From the NCBI GenBank assembly GCA_001970955.1, contig MPUH01000862.1, forward strand, positions 1 to 31,447: a stretch of DNA of 31,447 nucleotides, written 5' to 3'. Shown piece by piece: positions 1 through 10,100 of this stretch. Position numbers and translations under genes: made by a program. A model generated the notes under the pieces. The model was not told the DNA's origin. It searched no databases and saw nothing but the letters and a program-made list of their open reading frames with translations. How positions within the stretch are numbered: position 1 is the stretch's first letter; every line of letters starts with the position of its first letter. The DNA comes from Stentor coeruleus. Its lineage: Eukaryota; Ciliophora; Heterotrichea; Heterotrichida; Stentoridae.

Positions 1-645
1 ATTTTATTCTTATAGTGAGAAACTTTTTTTTATAATAGGCAATAATATAGTAAGAGATAAAATAGTATTCCTCATAATTTTCAAAATAATTTACAAATTA
101 TAAAACACCTATATAGCTCAGTCATAAATCTTCATATTTTTAATTTGCATTATGAATAATATTTACCATAACATAAATGAAAAATGCATAATTTTAATCA
201 AAAGTATATTTCCTGCAAAAACTCGCTAATTTTTTAATATAATTTTCACATACTGCGATTTTTCCTAAAAAAATACATTTTTCTACTTATCTAAAGCATA
301 ATATAAAACCAATAATTAAATCTTAATATTACTATCAAAAATCATTCTCTTTTCTCTACAAATGCATCCTTTAAAAAATAGCATCTCAGCCATCCCACGA
401 CAAAATCTATAAAAACTAATGCACTTCCACATCATACCCATCCCATACACTTTATAAAAATCAGTTTTTTAATAGCCAACCCACAAAAAAACTCCTAATT
501 TTCTCATATCCCAACCTTTTCACGGTAAAAACCCTCCTGCAAAGCCCTAAACGCTTGTAAAAACCAAAACCCAAACCTCTGCCCATCATTTCCATTCACG
601 AAAATCTTAATCTGAAACCTAGAGAATATGGGTAATATTTAAAGT
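1..645. other. Intergenic, no gene seen
   Basis: AT-rich sequence with no open frame of note on either strand and no telomere repeat at the left edge, so the window starts inside a chromosome. The last part is the upstream region of the EB1 gene. I could not identify a promoter element with confidence. Confidence 0.6.
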
Positions 646-1425
646 ATGGCGAACGAGAATTTCGGGATGATGGACGGGGCGTTTTTCGTCCCTAAATCTG
701 AATTGTTAGCATGGGTCAATAACCTTCTCTGCCTAAACGTCGCCAAAGTTGAACAAATGGCCTCAGCAGCTGCTTATTGCCAAATAATGGACGTCATGTA
801 CCCAGGTTGTATTCCCATGAGTAAAATTAACTGGGGAGCAAAATATGAGCACGAGTTCGTAAATAACTACAAGCTTTTGCAACAAGCATTTGATAAACAA
901 AATGTGCACAAGCATATTGAAGTTGAAAAGCTCATAAAAGCTAAATATCAAGACAACCTTGAGTTCATGCAATGGTTCAAACGATTCTTTGATCTAAACT
1001 GTCGTGGTGGGGCAGACTATAATGCTATAGAAAGAAGAAAAGGAGCTAAAACATTATGGGATGCTGGGGAAAGAAAAGCTGGAGCAGCACCTGCGAGGAC
1101 TGTAGAAAAACCAGCTGAAAAACCTAAAGGAATGTCTGCACCAAAACCTCAAGCTAAGCCGAAACCTTCAGGTGGAGGAGGAGATGAGGCTTCTGAGAAG
1201 CAAATAGCTGAGTTGAGAATAAATTGTGACACTTTAGAAAAAGAAAGAGACTTTTACTTTGGAAAACTCAGGAGTATTGAGCTGTTTTGTGATCATTTCG
1301 AAGGCCAGGACAATCAAGTTGTTATGGACATACAGAAAATACTGTTTGCCACTGATGACCAAGAAGTTACAGTCAATGAAGATGGGACAGTTACTGTAGT
1401 GTCGAATGAAGCAGGGTTAATTTAG
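646..1425 (+). CDS. EB1: EB1-family microtubule plus-end-binding protein
   Basis: A 259-residue protein with the full EB1 layout. Residues about 16-118 form the calponin-homology microtubule-binding domain, with EB1-typical stretches around AAAYCQIMDVMYPG (42-55), the EHEFVNNYKLLQ region and LEFMQWFKRFFD (105-116). A Pro/Lys/Gly-rich linker (about 145-180) follows, then the EB1 homology coiled coil (about 184-218) carrying the FYFGKLRSIE signature (203-212). The N-terminus contains FGMMD, which resembles plant EB1 starts. Known family role: tracks growing microtubule ends and recruits other plus-end proteins. The usual acidic EEY/F C-terminus is missing; the protein ends in GLI, so CAP-Gly proteins may not bind it in the usual way (inference). 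The single frame has no intron and stops with TAG. It converges with the Arp1 gene, whose 3' end is about 130 bases away. Confidence 0.95.
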   Translation: MANENFGMMDGAFFVPKSELLAWVNNLLCLNVAKVEQMASAAAYCQIMDVMYPGCIPMSKINWGAKYEHEFVNNYKLLQQAFDKQNVHKHIEVEKLIKAKYQDNLEFMQWFKRFFDLNCRGGADYNAIERRKGAKTLWDAGERKAGAAPARTVEKPAEKPKGMSAPKPQAKPKPSGGGGDEASEKQIAELRINCDTLEKERDFYFGKLRSIELFCDHFEGQDNQVVMDIQKILFATDDQEVTVNEDGTVTVVSNEAGLI

Positions 1426-1552
1426 ATAAGGCTACAAACCTAAAATTAGTTTTTATTTAAAATAAAGGCATTTTTGTTATGGGATATATAATAGTATATA
1501 ATAATTATGATATAAAAGACAATTCAAAATGCTTTTTTTCTTATTATTAACT

Positions 1553-2698
1553 CTAAAAAGACCTAGCATGGAGGATTCTTTTACCTTCATCTTCATATTG
1601 TTGTTTTTTAATCCACATGTTCTTGAAAGCAGCAAGTGAGGATAAAATCGACCCTCCCAGCCAGCATGAAAGTCTTCTTTCAGGAGGTACACTGATTTTG
1701 ATCTTAACTTCCTTAGGACTTAATCTTCTCATATCACTTAGTAACCTTTCACCAAACCCTGGCATCATAGTTGTCCCTCCAGCTAAAAAGATTGACGAAT
1801 ACAAAGTTTTCCTTAAATCAATATCTGCTTTTTGTATAGAAATCGTCAAACATTCCTGTACACCAGGAAACTCTAAGCCAACTTTATCTGGTGAAAACAG
1901 TATCTCAGCAGCTCTATACCTTTCAGAACCTAAGTTTATAGCCCTACCATCAGGTAAAAGGTATGAACTAGGGTTTTTATTAGGTTCATCTAAGAACTTA
2001 TCTTCATTACTATAAATTGTAGCCACATAACAGTTTTTTTCTTTGATTTGTTTAACAAGTTCAAACTCAGCTGAAGTGTTAAATGAATATCCTGCTCTTT
2101 TCATTAATAAAAGTAGATGTTCTGTAACATCTCTACCTGCTAAGTCAATTCTTGTAACTGCATGTGTTAAAGCAAAACCATCATATACTGGTACTGCATG
2201 AGTGACTCCATCTCCACAGTCTAAGACAACTCCAGTGGTCACAGCTGAAGCATAAAGACTGAGGACTGCTTGAGCAGCTATGAAGATTCCAGGGACATTG
2301 AAGGTTTCAAAGAAAATCTCAGCAGCTTTTTCTCGGTTTTGATATGGATTTAATGGAGCTTCAGTTAATAAGACAGGATGATCTTGTGGCATGGTCCCTA
2401 ATTGATTGTAGATATAACGCCAGATATTCTCCATATCAGCCCAGTTCTCGACTATACCATGAGATAAAGGATAACGAAGCTTGAGAAGTCCACGATTCTG
2501 TTCGGCCTCGGTGCCTACAAAATATTCTGGTTCATGCATTGACCCTGGGAGAACTTTTTTGTACTTAGGACGACCTACATAAGATGGAAAGACTAGAGAT
2601 GGACGCTCTTCCCCAGCTAAACCTGCTTTCATTAGCCCTGAACCATTGTCGATTACTAGAGCTTGCTTGAAGATTACGTCAAAGAATGGCTCAACCAT
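1553..2698 (-). CDS. ARP1: Actin-related protein 1 (centractin), dynactin filament subunit
   Basis: A 381-residue member of the actin superfamily that matches Arp1 better than actin. The phosphate-1 loop is VIDNGSGLMKAG (15-26), the phosphate-2 loop is LDCGDGVTHAVP (159-170), and the adenosine-site segment is LAGGTTMMPGFGERL (305-319). HGIVENWADMENIW, TEAPLNP and ETFNVP are conserved throughout the family. The text from VGRPK through RGLL and the C-terminal MWIKKQQYEDEG resemble Arp1 in particular. Known role: Arp1 forms the short filament of dynactin, the cofactor of cytoplasmic dynein. Oddities: Cys replaces the usual Ser in phosphate loop 2, and the tail ends HARSF where actins and Arp1 usually have HRKxF. 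The start at 2698 aligns with the family length. Stop TAG. The alternative, a divergent actin, is less likely. Confidence 0.92.
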   Translation of the reverse strand: MVEPFFDVIFKQALVIDNGSGLMKAGLAGEERPSLVFPSYVGRPKYKKVLPGSMHEPEYFVGTEAEQNRGLLKLRYPLSHGIVENWADMENIWRYIYNQLGTMPQDHPVLLTEAPLNPYQNREKAAEIFFETFNVPGIFIAAQAVLSLYASAVTTGVVLDCGDGVTHAVPVYDGFALTHAVTRIDLAGRDVTEHLLLLMKRAGYSFNTSAEFELVKQIKEKNCYVATIYSNEDKFLDEPNKNPSSYLLPDGRAINLGSERYRAAEILFSPDKVGLEFPGVQECLTISIQKADIDLRKTLYSSIFLAGGTTMMPGFGERLLSDMRRLSPKEVKIKISVPPERRLSCWLGGSILSSLAAFKNMWIKKQQYEDEGKRILHARSF

Positions 2699-2888
2699 TT
2701 TTTTGTTTAATTTATATCGTGAGATCTTATGTGAATTTTAACATCCTTCTAGTTTTTTCGGGTTGTGATGGTATAAAAACTACATCTTTTATAATTATTC
2801 ACTTATTTTGTTTAATTTTTCATACAAATTTATGATTATTTTAGCCAATATATTGCAAAAGTTTTTTTTAAACAGAAACTTTTAATAA
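2699..2888. other. Intergenic, Arp1 upstream region
   Basis: Gap between the Arp1 start and the 3' end of the coiled-coil gene; both genes are on the minus strand. It must contain the Arp1 promoter. No recognisable element. Confidence 0.4.
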
Positions 2889-4058
2889 TTAATAACTTTT
2901 CTCAGATATAGACTTTGATGACTGCGAGCTTTCATAAAAATTTGAATGATTAACTTCAATTTCACTAATACTATCAAGTTCATTCCTTTTTATTTTATAA
3001 CACAATGAGTTTTCATATTCTTTTTTAATCTCAGTCGTAACATCTCCTTTAAAAAAGCATCTCTCTATATATTCAATCTTATCTAAAACCTTCTGATTTT
3101 CCGCTACCAGCTTACTATTCACAATATGCTGTTTAAGATTTTCCTCAGAAATTATCTGAAGCATTTTACTCTTCTTTTTAAACTTTTCCTTCAATCTAAA
3201 AACTTCATCTTCTTCATCATTAGGCTCATAAATCTCTTCAGTAAAGCATATTTTTTTAAAATCCTTTTCAATCTGACTCAACTCAAATCTATTTATAAAC
3301 TTTTCTTCCATATAACTAAATGCTTCTAATTTCAAGTTCCTATCCGCATTAATTTTCCTATTACTTGGATTTATAGTTAAAGCTTGTATTTTTATAATCC
3401 CTTTAATAAGATTTTCTTTTAGTTCTTCTAATTGTTTTTTATGGGTATTAAATAAATATATTTCACGAGCTTTTTCTAAAGTTAATTCTCTTATATCTTC
3501 TATTTTGCTGTGTAGTTTTAATATATCAACAGAAGGTTTTACTTGTTTAATAGTTTTGGATTTGTTAATTATATCAACTTGGGCTTTTAGTACATTATTA
3601 AAACTTTGTAGATCCATGAGGACTTTACTTTTTCTTTCGTTTTGGAAGTGTAATTCTGATATTTGGTCTTGGAATTCAATAGAGATTTCATTATATCTAT
3701 GGGTCCATTCATTGTATATTTGTTCATTAAGGAGGGTTTTAGTTTGAAGGTCGTTTCGTTGTTCAATAGTTTTTTCGATGTTTTCTTCAAGTTTATGGTT
3801 TTCTATTATAAGATGTTCTATGGTTTTTGGAACCCTTTGTGATTCTGAGACTGTATCTTCTAGAGAGTCATTAGATTTTGGGAATATAAGACTGTGGACT
3901 ATTTGTTTGTTAAGAGCTAGGTTTGCTTTAAGGTCGTCTATTCGGGTTTTTAAAGCATTGAGATCTATTTCTCCAGTGTTAGGTTTAAAGTCTTTATTGG
4001 CTTTAATTAAGAAATTGAATTTGATATCATTGCAAATACACCCTGAAACTTCTTGCAT
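2889..4058 (-). CDS. Coiled-coil protein, 389 residues, function unknown
   Basis: The long continuous frame is rich in Lys, Glu, Leu, Ile and Asn. Helical heptad-like stretches cover roughly residues 30-220 and 285-350. A less regular, acidic linker lies near 270-290 (EPNDEEDEVFRLKEK) and a Ser-rich tail at 360-389. No transmembrane segment, signal peptide or catalytic motif is visible. The segment EWTHRYNEISIEFQDQISEL (117-136) is typical of ciliary or basal-body coiled-coil proteins, but I cannot assign a family. Stop TAA. A telomere-like 16-mer lies about 200 bases upstream. The frame length and matching codon bias make this a real gene; the start could be a little downstream. Confidence 0.75.
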   Translation of the reverse strand: MQEVSGCICNDIKFNFLIKANKDFKPNTGEIDLNALKTRIDDLKANLALNKQIVHSLIFPKSNDSLEDTVSESQRVPKTIEHLIIENHKLEENIEKTIEQRNDLQTKTLLNEQIYNEWTHRYNEISIEFQDQISELHFQNERKSKVLMDLQSFNNVLKAQVDIINKSKTIKQVKPSVDILKLHSKIEDIRELTLEKAREIYLFNTHKKQLEELKENLIKGIIKIQALTINPSNRKINADRNLKLEAFSYMEEKFINRFELSQIEKDFKKICFTEEIYEPNDEEDEVFRLKEKFKKKSKMLQIISEENLKQHIVNSKLVAENQKVLDKIEYIERCFFKGDVTTEIKKEYENSLCYKIKRNELDSISEIEVNHSNFYESSQSSKSISEKSY

Positions 4059-4734
4059 TAAAATTATATCATTCTTAAAACTATAAAAATAATTGACAGA
4101 AATTCAACTGTTTTGATCAAGGAGAGGAAGATGGATTAGAGTTAGTATTTTAAAGATAATTTTCCATTACTTTCTTGACTTTTTTAAATAAAATTGCCAT
4201 ATAATCAATTATGTATTGCTGATGGGGAATATATATGATATAAAAATTTAGATAAGAGGTGGGTGTTAGGGTGTTAATAATATTTGAATAATGCTATATC
4301 ATTAATAAACTAAAAAACGCTACAATACTTTATATATATTTCACATAACAACAAATATATTTTATCAATCTTTAATCTTTTTCTTCTTTCTTGGAACCCA
4401 TCAAGATTCTACAAAAATTTTTAAACTCAAAAAATTCCTATTTTTTTTTTGAGTTCTCACTATGAACTCTAGAATATTTCTTATTAAAATTTTGATTATC
4501 ATTCAACCGAGGTGTGAAAAATTAAAAATATTTTTTATACCTTCCAACTCTAGTCTTTACATCATTATAAAACCATATGAAATCTTCATATTAATTTTTA
4601 TTATATTCCCAACTATCCTAAACATGAATATTTGATTATATTATCCCATAAAATATAATAAAATAGTTATATAAAACCTCTTAATTATAATTATCAGAAA
4701 CCATTCTTCTAAAAATATTTACTAATAATCTAAC
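4059..4734. other. Intergenic, with a telomere-like motif
   Basis: No open frame of note. It holds the upstream region of the coiled-coil gene and the 3' side of the Kelch gene. The only visible feature is the telomere-like repeat at 4261-4276, listed separately. Confidence 0.5.
4261..4276 (+). repeat. Interstitial telomere-like repeat, two exact units
   Basis: Two perfect copies of GGGTGTTA in tandem, the same unit as at the right end of the window (31437-31447) and in the same orientation. The identical 16-mer recurs at 7106. It is intergenic. A chance origin for a GC-rich 16-mer appearing twice in DNA this AT-rich is very unlikely. Confidence 0.8.
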
Positions 4735-5849
4735 TTAATCTTTTTTCATTGAGACTACTTTTATAAATTCCTTTGTTTTCGAGTTAAACTTACATATCCA
4801 CCCATGTTCCTCCCACCATATCAAATAAACACAATCCCCATACCATATAGGTGGTGTATGACTCCACCAACTTTTACTTCCTGGGAGGTTGATTTTTTCC
4901 ACAACTTTCCTTTGATTTACATCACAAATTTTTATATGTTGCCCATGAAAGGCATAAATAAAATTCTTATCTGCAATCATAGAAGCCCCACAATCTTCTC
5001 CTAGATCAATATTAATTTCATTAGAATTGTATTGAACTATATTATTACTTCCTTTACCCAATAACAAAATCTCATCACCTCTTAGTGTTGCTGCTACATC
5101 ACCTCTTGGTAAATCTAAATCAGGGATTTCTTCCCAATAATCATCTTCAATAATATATCTTTCACATTTTTNTCCCAATAATCATCTTCAATAATATATC
5201 TTTCACATTTTTTTGTCATAGTCCCATAAAACAACATATTCTGAATACCCCCAAATACATAAACAGCTCCATTTGAATAAGCGATTCCATGTGAATGTCT
5301 TGTGTATTGCATATTTGGGAGTTTTTTATATGTTCTGGTATATGGATTGATTATATAAGCCTCATCTGATGATATAGGATGTCCACCACCGCAATAAAGG
5401 ATTTCTCCTGTAGGTAAATCGATCCAAGCGGCATATTCTTTAAAGAGAATACCTCTAGGGAGTTTTATGTATTCAAGGTTTTCAGATTCAATATCGAAAA
5501 GCACCATGATTCGACTGCGTTTTTTGAAAAATTTTAATTGGAATTTGTTTTGCGTTATGGAGTTTGGATAAGAGAGGGTTTGGATGAGAATATCTTTTTT
5601 TACAAGTTTTAAAACTATTTTGCTGGAAAATTCGTTTATTGATGCTTCGTAGGTCTCTTGGTCGATTACCTCGCATTCGTCACCGTCTTGATCTTTGAAT
5701 GATATGATAAAATCAGAAGTGTTAGCTTTTAAATATGTTAGTATAATGGTGTTCAAATCTGGAAACGATTTAGGATAGTTAGGTAAAAGGATTCCTTTGC
5801 GTCCAGTACATAAAATCTTCAGCTTTTTGTCTTCCATTGTAGAATTCAT
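4735..5849 (-). CDS. PB1-like/Kelch-repeat protein, split by an assembly duplication
   Basis: Two overlapping frames (5849-5115 and 5178-4735) belong to one gene. They are separated only by a 40-base direct duplication plus one N (5172-5212). Leaving out those 41 bases restores one frame of 357 residues. Residues about 7-84 look like a PB1 domain with an OPCA-type acidic motif, FKDQDGDECEVIDQE (51-65). Kelch-like blades follow from about 115, for example RHSHGIAYSNGAVYVFGG (184-201), and EILYCGGGHP (149-158) is a second typical Gly-Gly turn. Known roles: PB1 mediates heterodimer or oligomer formation and Kelch propellers bind proteins, so this may be an adaptor (inference). There is no BTB or F-box domain. 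Stop TAA. It is divergent from the calmodulin-like gene. The Kelch call is good; the PB1 call is tentative. Confidence 0.72.
5132..5212. repeat. Direct 40-base duplication around a single N, assembly artefact
   Basis: Bases 5132-5171 are repeated exactly at 5173-5212, with the N at 5172 between them. The duplication shifts the Kelch reading frame, and its removal restores it. This is the signature of two overlapping contigs joined without merging. Confidence 0.9.
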
Positions 5850-5973
5850 AATATATTATATACCTTATCATGCTAACATCAAATGTATTATAAAATTTAT
5901 TTATCTATATTTAAATCANGAATTCATAATATATTATATACCTTATCATGCTAACATCAAATGTATTATAAAA
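5842..5973. repeat. Direct 54-base duplication around a single N
   Basis: Bases 5842-5895 are repeated at 5920-5973; the N is at 5919. The left copy includes the start codon of the Kelch gene. Unlike the first gap, the left copy continues for 23 more bases (5896-5918) that do not match the sequence after the right copy. The two contigs therefore differ at this point: either a bad contig end or a real variant. The true Kelch/calmodulin-like intergenic gap is about 78 bases shorter than shown if the duplication is artificial. Confidence 0.8.
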
Positions 5974-5980
5974 ATTCGAA

Positions 5981-6483
5981 ATGATGGAACAACTAAATGA
6001 AGCTCAGATTATGGAATTTAAAGAAGCCTTTTTGATTTTTGATAAAAGTGCGAAGAATTTGATTAATACTGAAGATCTAGGAAGTGCTGTAAGATCATTA
6101 GGATATAATCCAAGTGAATCTGAAATAAAAGATATGATTAATAAAGTGGATGCTGGGGGAAATGGGACTATTGATTTTTATGAGTTTTTAAGTTTGGTTG
6201 CTGGGATGGTTAATGATGAAATAATTGATGATAAACTTAATCTGGTTTTAAATATACTTGATAGAGATCCACATGGCTTTGTTAGTGCTCTTGAACTAAG
6301 ACATGCTGCTATTAAAATCTAATTTTTAAGTATATAAATCACAAGAGACACGTTCTATCTAACCTAGATGTAAAACTAACAGTTGAAGAAATTAACGAAA
6401 TCATTCAAGAAGCAGACTTGAATATCTACAATGAAATAAACTACGACAAATTTGTCAAGTCAATATTTTCTTATCATCCCTAA
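5981..6483 (+). CDS. Divergent calmodulin-like EF-hand protein, interrupted by a 47-base insert
   Basis: The frame starting at 5981 (or Met at 5984) follows calmodulin from [13 protein letters not shown] through EF-hands 1-3, then hits a stop at 6320-6322. The calmodulin match resumes at 6346 ([20 protein letters not shown]) and ends with TAA at 6481-6483. Omitting 6299-6345 (47 bases) gives one frame of 151 residues, almost exactly calmodulin length (about 149). Loop 2 ([12 protein letters not shown]) and loop 3 ([12 protein letters not shown]) keep the canonical Ca-binding pattern. Loop 1 ([12 protein letters not shown]) and loop 4 ([12 protein letters not shown]) are degenerate and probably do not bind Ca. 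Read as it stands, the product would be 113 residues with three hands. It could be a functional gene with an unusual removable insert, or a recent pseudogene; see the insert entry. Confidence 0.75.
6299..6345 (+). other. 47-base insert flanked by AGACA direct repeats
   Basis: This segment begins with AGACA (6299-6303), and the same five bases follow it (6346-6350). Precise loss of one repeat plus the interior joins GAACTA to AGACACGTT and restores the calmodulin reading ELRHVLSNL. It contains an in-frame TAA and does not begin with GT, so it is not an ordinary intron. A 16-base GT...AG stretch (6330-6345) inside it resembles a tiny heterotrich intron, but splicing it alone leaves the upstream stop in place. 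Confidence 0.6.
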
Positions 6484-7134
6484 TTCATTAAACAATTTTT
6501 CCCACCTTTTCAGCCTAAAAAAATTATCCTCAATATCTTAACCTCATCTCTAACATAACTAATTTTCTCCTTATCCTAAATCTTCTAACAAAAAATCATT
6601 TTCTCCTAATCAAAAATCCCTCAGCCAGAACCCCTGACTAACAATACAAATATACCCAAATTTATTAGTGGCAAAGATGGAAAACGAAAAAACCAAAGTC
6701 AAAGCAATTGAAATAAAAAATATTTTCAATTCTTACGTGCTAAAAAATGCTTCTTACAATAATTGCCTATTCAAAAGTATAAATTAAGTCACCAGAGCAA
6801 TTGAAAAAGTTGATTGTAAAAGTATTTTTTATAACTGATGTCTGTTTATTAAATGACTACAAAAACTTGATTAAATGCTTTTTTGTACAGGAAATTATAT
6901 CTGATTAGTAAATATCACAGATAATTTCAGCTTGATGAATAAATTTTTTATGTGAAAAATTAACTAAACTGATATCGAAAAAAAAATCTATCAAGTGTTA
7001 TCAATAGCAATTTCATATTTATATGAAGAAACCCAAAGTTTTGAATAATTCTCTTAACCAAAGTTTTAATTATAAATAAAATTATATTATAAGGTTTAAT
7101 AAACTGGGTGTTAGGGTGTTAAATTTTTATGATA
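6484..7134. other. Intergenic, possible gene relic and telomere-like motif
   Basis: No intact gene. A 36-codon open frame at 6677-6787 (starts MENEKTKVKA) is followed in the same phase by stop-broken sequence. The pattern YNNCLFKSIN faintly recalls Tctex-type dynein light chains, which is too weak to annotate. The telomere-like 16-mer at 7106-7121 is listed separately. Confidence 0.4.
7106..7121 (+). repeat. Interstitial telomere-like repeat, two exact units
   Basis: Identical to the 16-mer at 4261-4276 and in the same orientation. It lies 13 bases beyond the stop of the 1220-residue coiled-coil gene; a degenerate copy lies just beyond the other end of that gene (10843-10858). Confidence 0.8.
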
Positions 7135-10100
7135 TTAATGAGGTTTACTAATATGAAGGATTTGCTCATCTAAAATTTTTATTTTTTCTTTGAGTTCTGA
7201 TATATCTTTCACATGCTCATCAATAAATTTAGCTTGATTAATAATTTCATCAATTTGAGTAAGTTTCTGTTCAAAAATCGTATTTTCATCTATGATTTCT
7301 TTGATTTTATTTTTAAGGTCTTCGTCTTCTTCATTTTTTTTCTTAATAAAATCAATTTGTTGTTTGCTTAGTTTATCTTGTCTTAAAATAAGTTTATTTA
7401 AAGTGTCTTCTTTTTTGCTTAAATCCATTTTTATAACTTCTACATCATCAACTTCCAAGTTCATATCCTTAGCTTTTTCCCATTCTAAGAATTTCCTTTC
7501 TAAAGCACATATTTTCTCTTTGTTTTCTTCATAAAATTCAGATTCTTTATTAGCTAAATCACATAATTCTTTAACAATCTCTTGTTTAGTTTTTTCCACT
7601 GCTTCAATCAACAGTTTTTCTAACTCATCTTTGTTTATATTAATAAACTCTTCTAATTTCTGCATATTCCTATAAAGAACTTCAATATTTTTCTGAGATT
7701 CTTCTATACCAAGATTTGCTAAATCCGCTTCTAAAGTCCCAATCATGCTATCAACAAGAGTTTTTACTATGATTTTTGTATTAAAATCATCTGTAAGTCC
7801 ATTTCGAAGTTTGCATATTTCTTTGGATATACTTGATGATATGTCTTCAAAATCTTTTTCAAAACTCTCAACCCATCTTTTTATTGTTTGTTCCAGTTCT
7901 AATTTTTGTTGATGGAGTTTTGTCTGAAAATTTGATTGGGTTACTGATTGGATAAGCATTTCTACACATAACTCGATTTCAATTTTATCCTTATATGTGC
8001 TTATTTGTAATTCTATATCTTTATTATATTGGTTTTGAGTCTTTTCGGTATCTTTTCTTGAGCTTTTTTCAGTTTCAATTATGCTGAGAAGTTCAGTTTT
8101 TATTAACTCTGGTGCGGATTGACAAGTAATGATTTGACTTTCTAGGGTGGATATTTTTTCTTCAAGGCTTTTTATAATATTTTCTTGGCTTTGAGAAAAT
8201 TCTGAGAGTTCTTTTGATATAAGTTCAGTGCATGATTTTTTCATAGATTCAGAGTTTTGGTTTATAGTATCTTGTGTTATTAATAAGATTTCTTCAAACT
8301 TTTTTTCTATAAGTTTGAGTTTATCATTATCTTTGTCTATTTGAGTTTCATTATCTTTAGATATATTTATTTCAGAATTTTCAATTATATGCATTTCAGG
8401 ATTTTCAGGTATATTTATTTCATTATTTTTAGATATATTTATTTCATTATCTTTGGCTATTTGTACTTCAGGATTTTCAATTAAATTTATTTCAAGATTT
8501 TTGGGTGTTTTTAATTCAGAGTCATTTTCTATTTGTACTTCAGGATTTTTAGCTATATTTATATCAAGATTTTTATCTGTTTTCATTTCAGGATCTTTGG
8601 GTATTTTTAATTCAGGGTCTTTGGAAGATTCATAATTTTCATTTTTTTCTATATACAAGTTTTCTTGACTATCATCATTTAGAGGTAAAAATTCTCTTCT
8701 GGGTGTTGAAACTTTATGTTCATTATTTGGTATATCAATATTCCTATAAAACTCTTGCTTGCAATTTTCAATCTGTTCTTTTGTTTCAATTATTACTTTT
8801 CCTACATAGCTTTCAGACCAGAGTTTAATGTTTTCTTTAGCTTCATTAATAAAAGCTAGTAGTTGCTCAATAGAATTTGAAGACTCAGCTTTGATTTTTT
8901 CTAGTTCTTCATTAAAAAACCCTTCTTCTATATGCATTTCCCCATTTTTCCCAGCCAAAACTTCAATTTCTTTAGCAAAATCTTTTTTAATTTTCAAATA
9001 AACCCCATCATTAGACGATTTTATTTGGCCCTGCAAATTTTGTATATCCATTTTCCTTGCTTGACTCTCTTCTGAAATCTCTTTTTTTAAAGAATCCTGG
9101 GCAAGTTTTAAGATATTCTCAAGCTTAGCAGCTAAATTTGTTGCACTTTGTATATGAAAATCAGCTAGGGTCTTATCCAGAACAGTATTTAACTTGTTTA
9201 TTTCCCCAGCAAGTTTTTCATCTATTTTATTAAAACCAATGCTAATTTTGTTTTCAATCATCTGCTCATCATAATTAATCCCATTTTTCAATTGTTCCAC
9301 ACTAGTTTCAAGGTTTTTTTTAACTTTTTCCACTTTTTTTACAGTTTTTTCCCTTGAGTCTATTGTTTTTTTCTCAATTTCCTTAGTGGTTTTGTCGATA
9401 TTTTCTTTATTTTGCCTCATTTCCTCTTCAAAATGCTCTTTGATGTTTTTTTCCCATTTTTTAAACTCTTCTGCTCTTTTTACTTCGTTTTGTTGGATTT
9501 CGTATATTATAGCTCGAAGTCGGTTTTCTGATGACATGATTTCATCTTCTAATGCAATTTTGTATGAATCAACTTTTTCGGTAAGATTTTTCATATATTG
9601 ACCAATCGACCCACCTTGTTCTCCTATGTTTATTCCTTTACTTTCCATTATAAATTCCATGTTTTCTAGTCTTCTATACAAGTTATCTTTGATAGAAGAT
9701 AAAGCTTGAGCCAAGTCTCTGAAATTCTCATTAGCAGAACTTTGGACTTTGTCTACAGAAGCTGATCCTGACTCTCCAACTCTTATAATTATTTCATGTA
9801 ATGCAGATAAGCCTTCTTGCATCATTCCTAGGATTTTAGACTCCCTATCAGCTAAATCTTTTTCATCTTTTCTTATTAAAGTATGAAAAGTGCTCATTTT
9901 ATTGTCCATCCATAATTTATAATCTTTTTCTAATAGAGTTCTTTGTAAAACTTCATCTTCAAGTCTTTTTTGCAAATTTGTAAACACATTTTTCATATAT
10001 TCTTGTTCGTTTCTTTGCCGTTCTTCTTTGGTCATTTCTATACCGAGCAAGTGCCCTTTAGTTTCATGTTGGGTTATTATAGCTTGTTCTCGATATTCTT

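Noticed and set aside
1617-2015. Plus-strand 132-codon frame inside Arp1
   Set aside because: Antisense shadow of the Arp1 coding sequence.
3505-4086. Plus-strand frames opposite the 389-residue coiled-coil gene
   Set aside because: Antisense shadows without any domain.
6677-6787. Short frame with faint likeness to Tctex dynein light chain
   Set aside because: Only 36 codons followed by several stops; the likeness is too weak to support a gene or pseudogene call.
8700-8710. GGGTGTTG resembling a telomere unit
   Set aside because: Single imperfect unit within the 1220-residue coding sequence.
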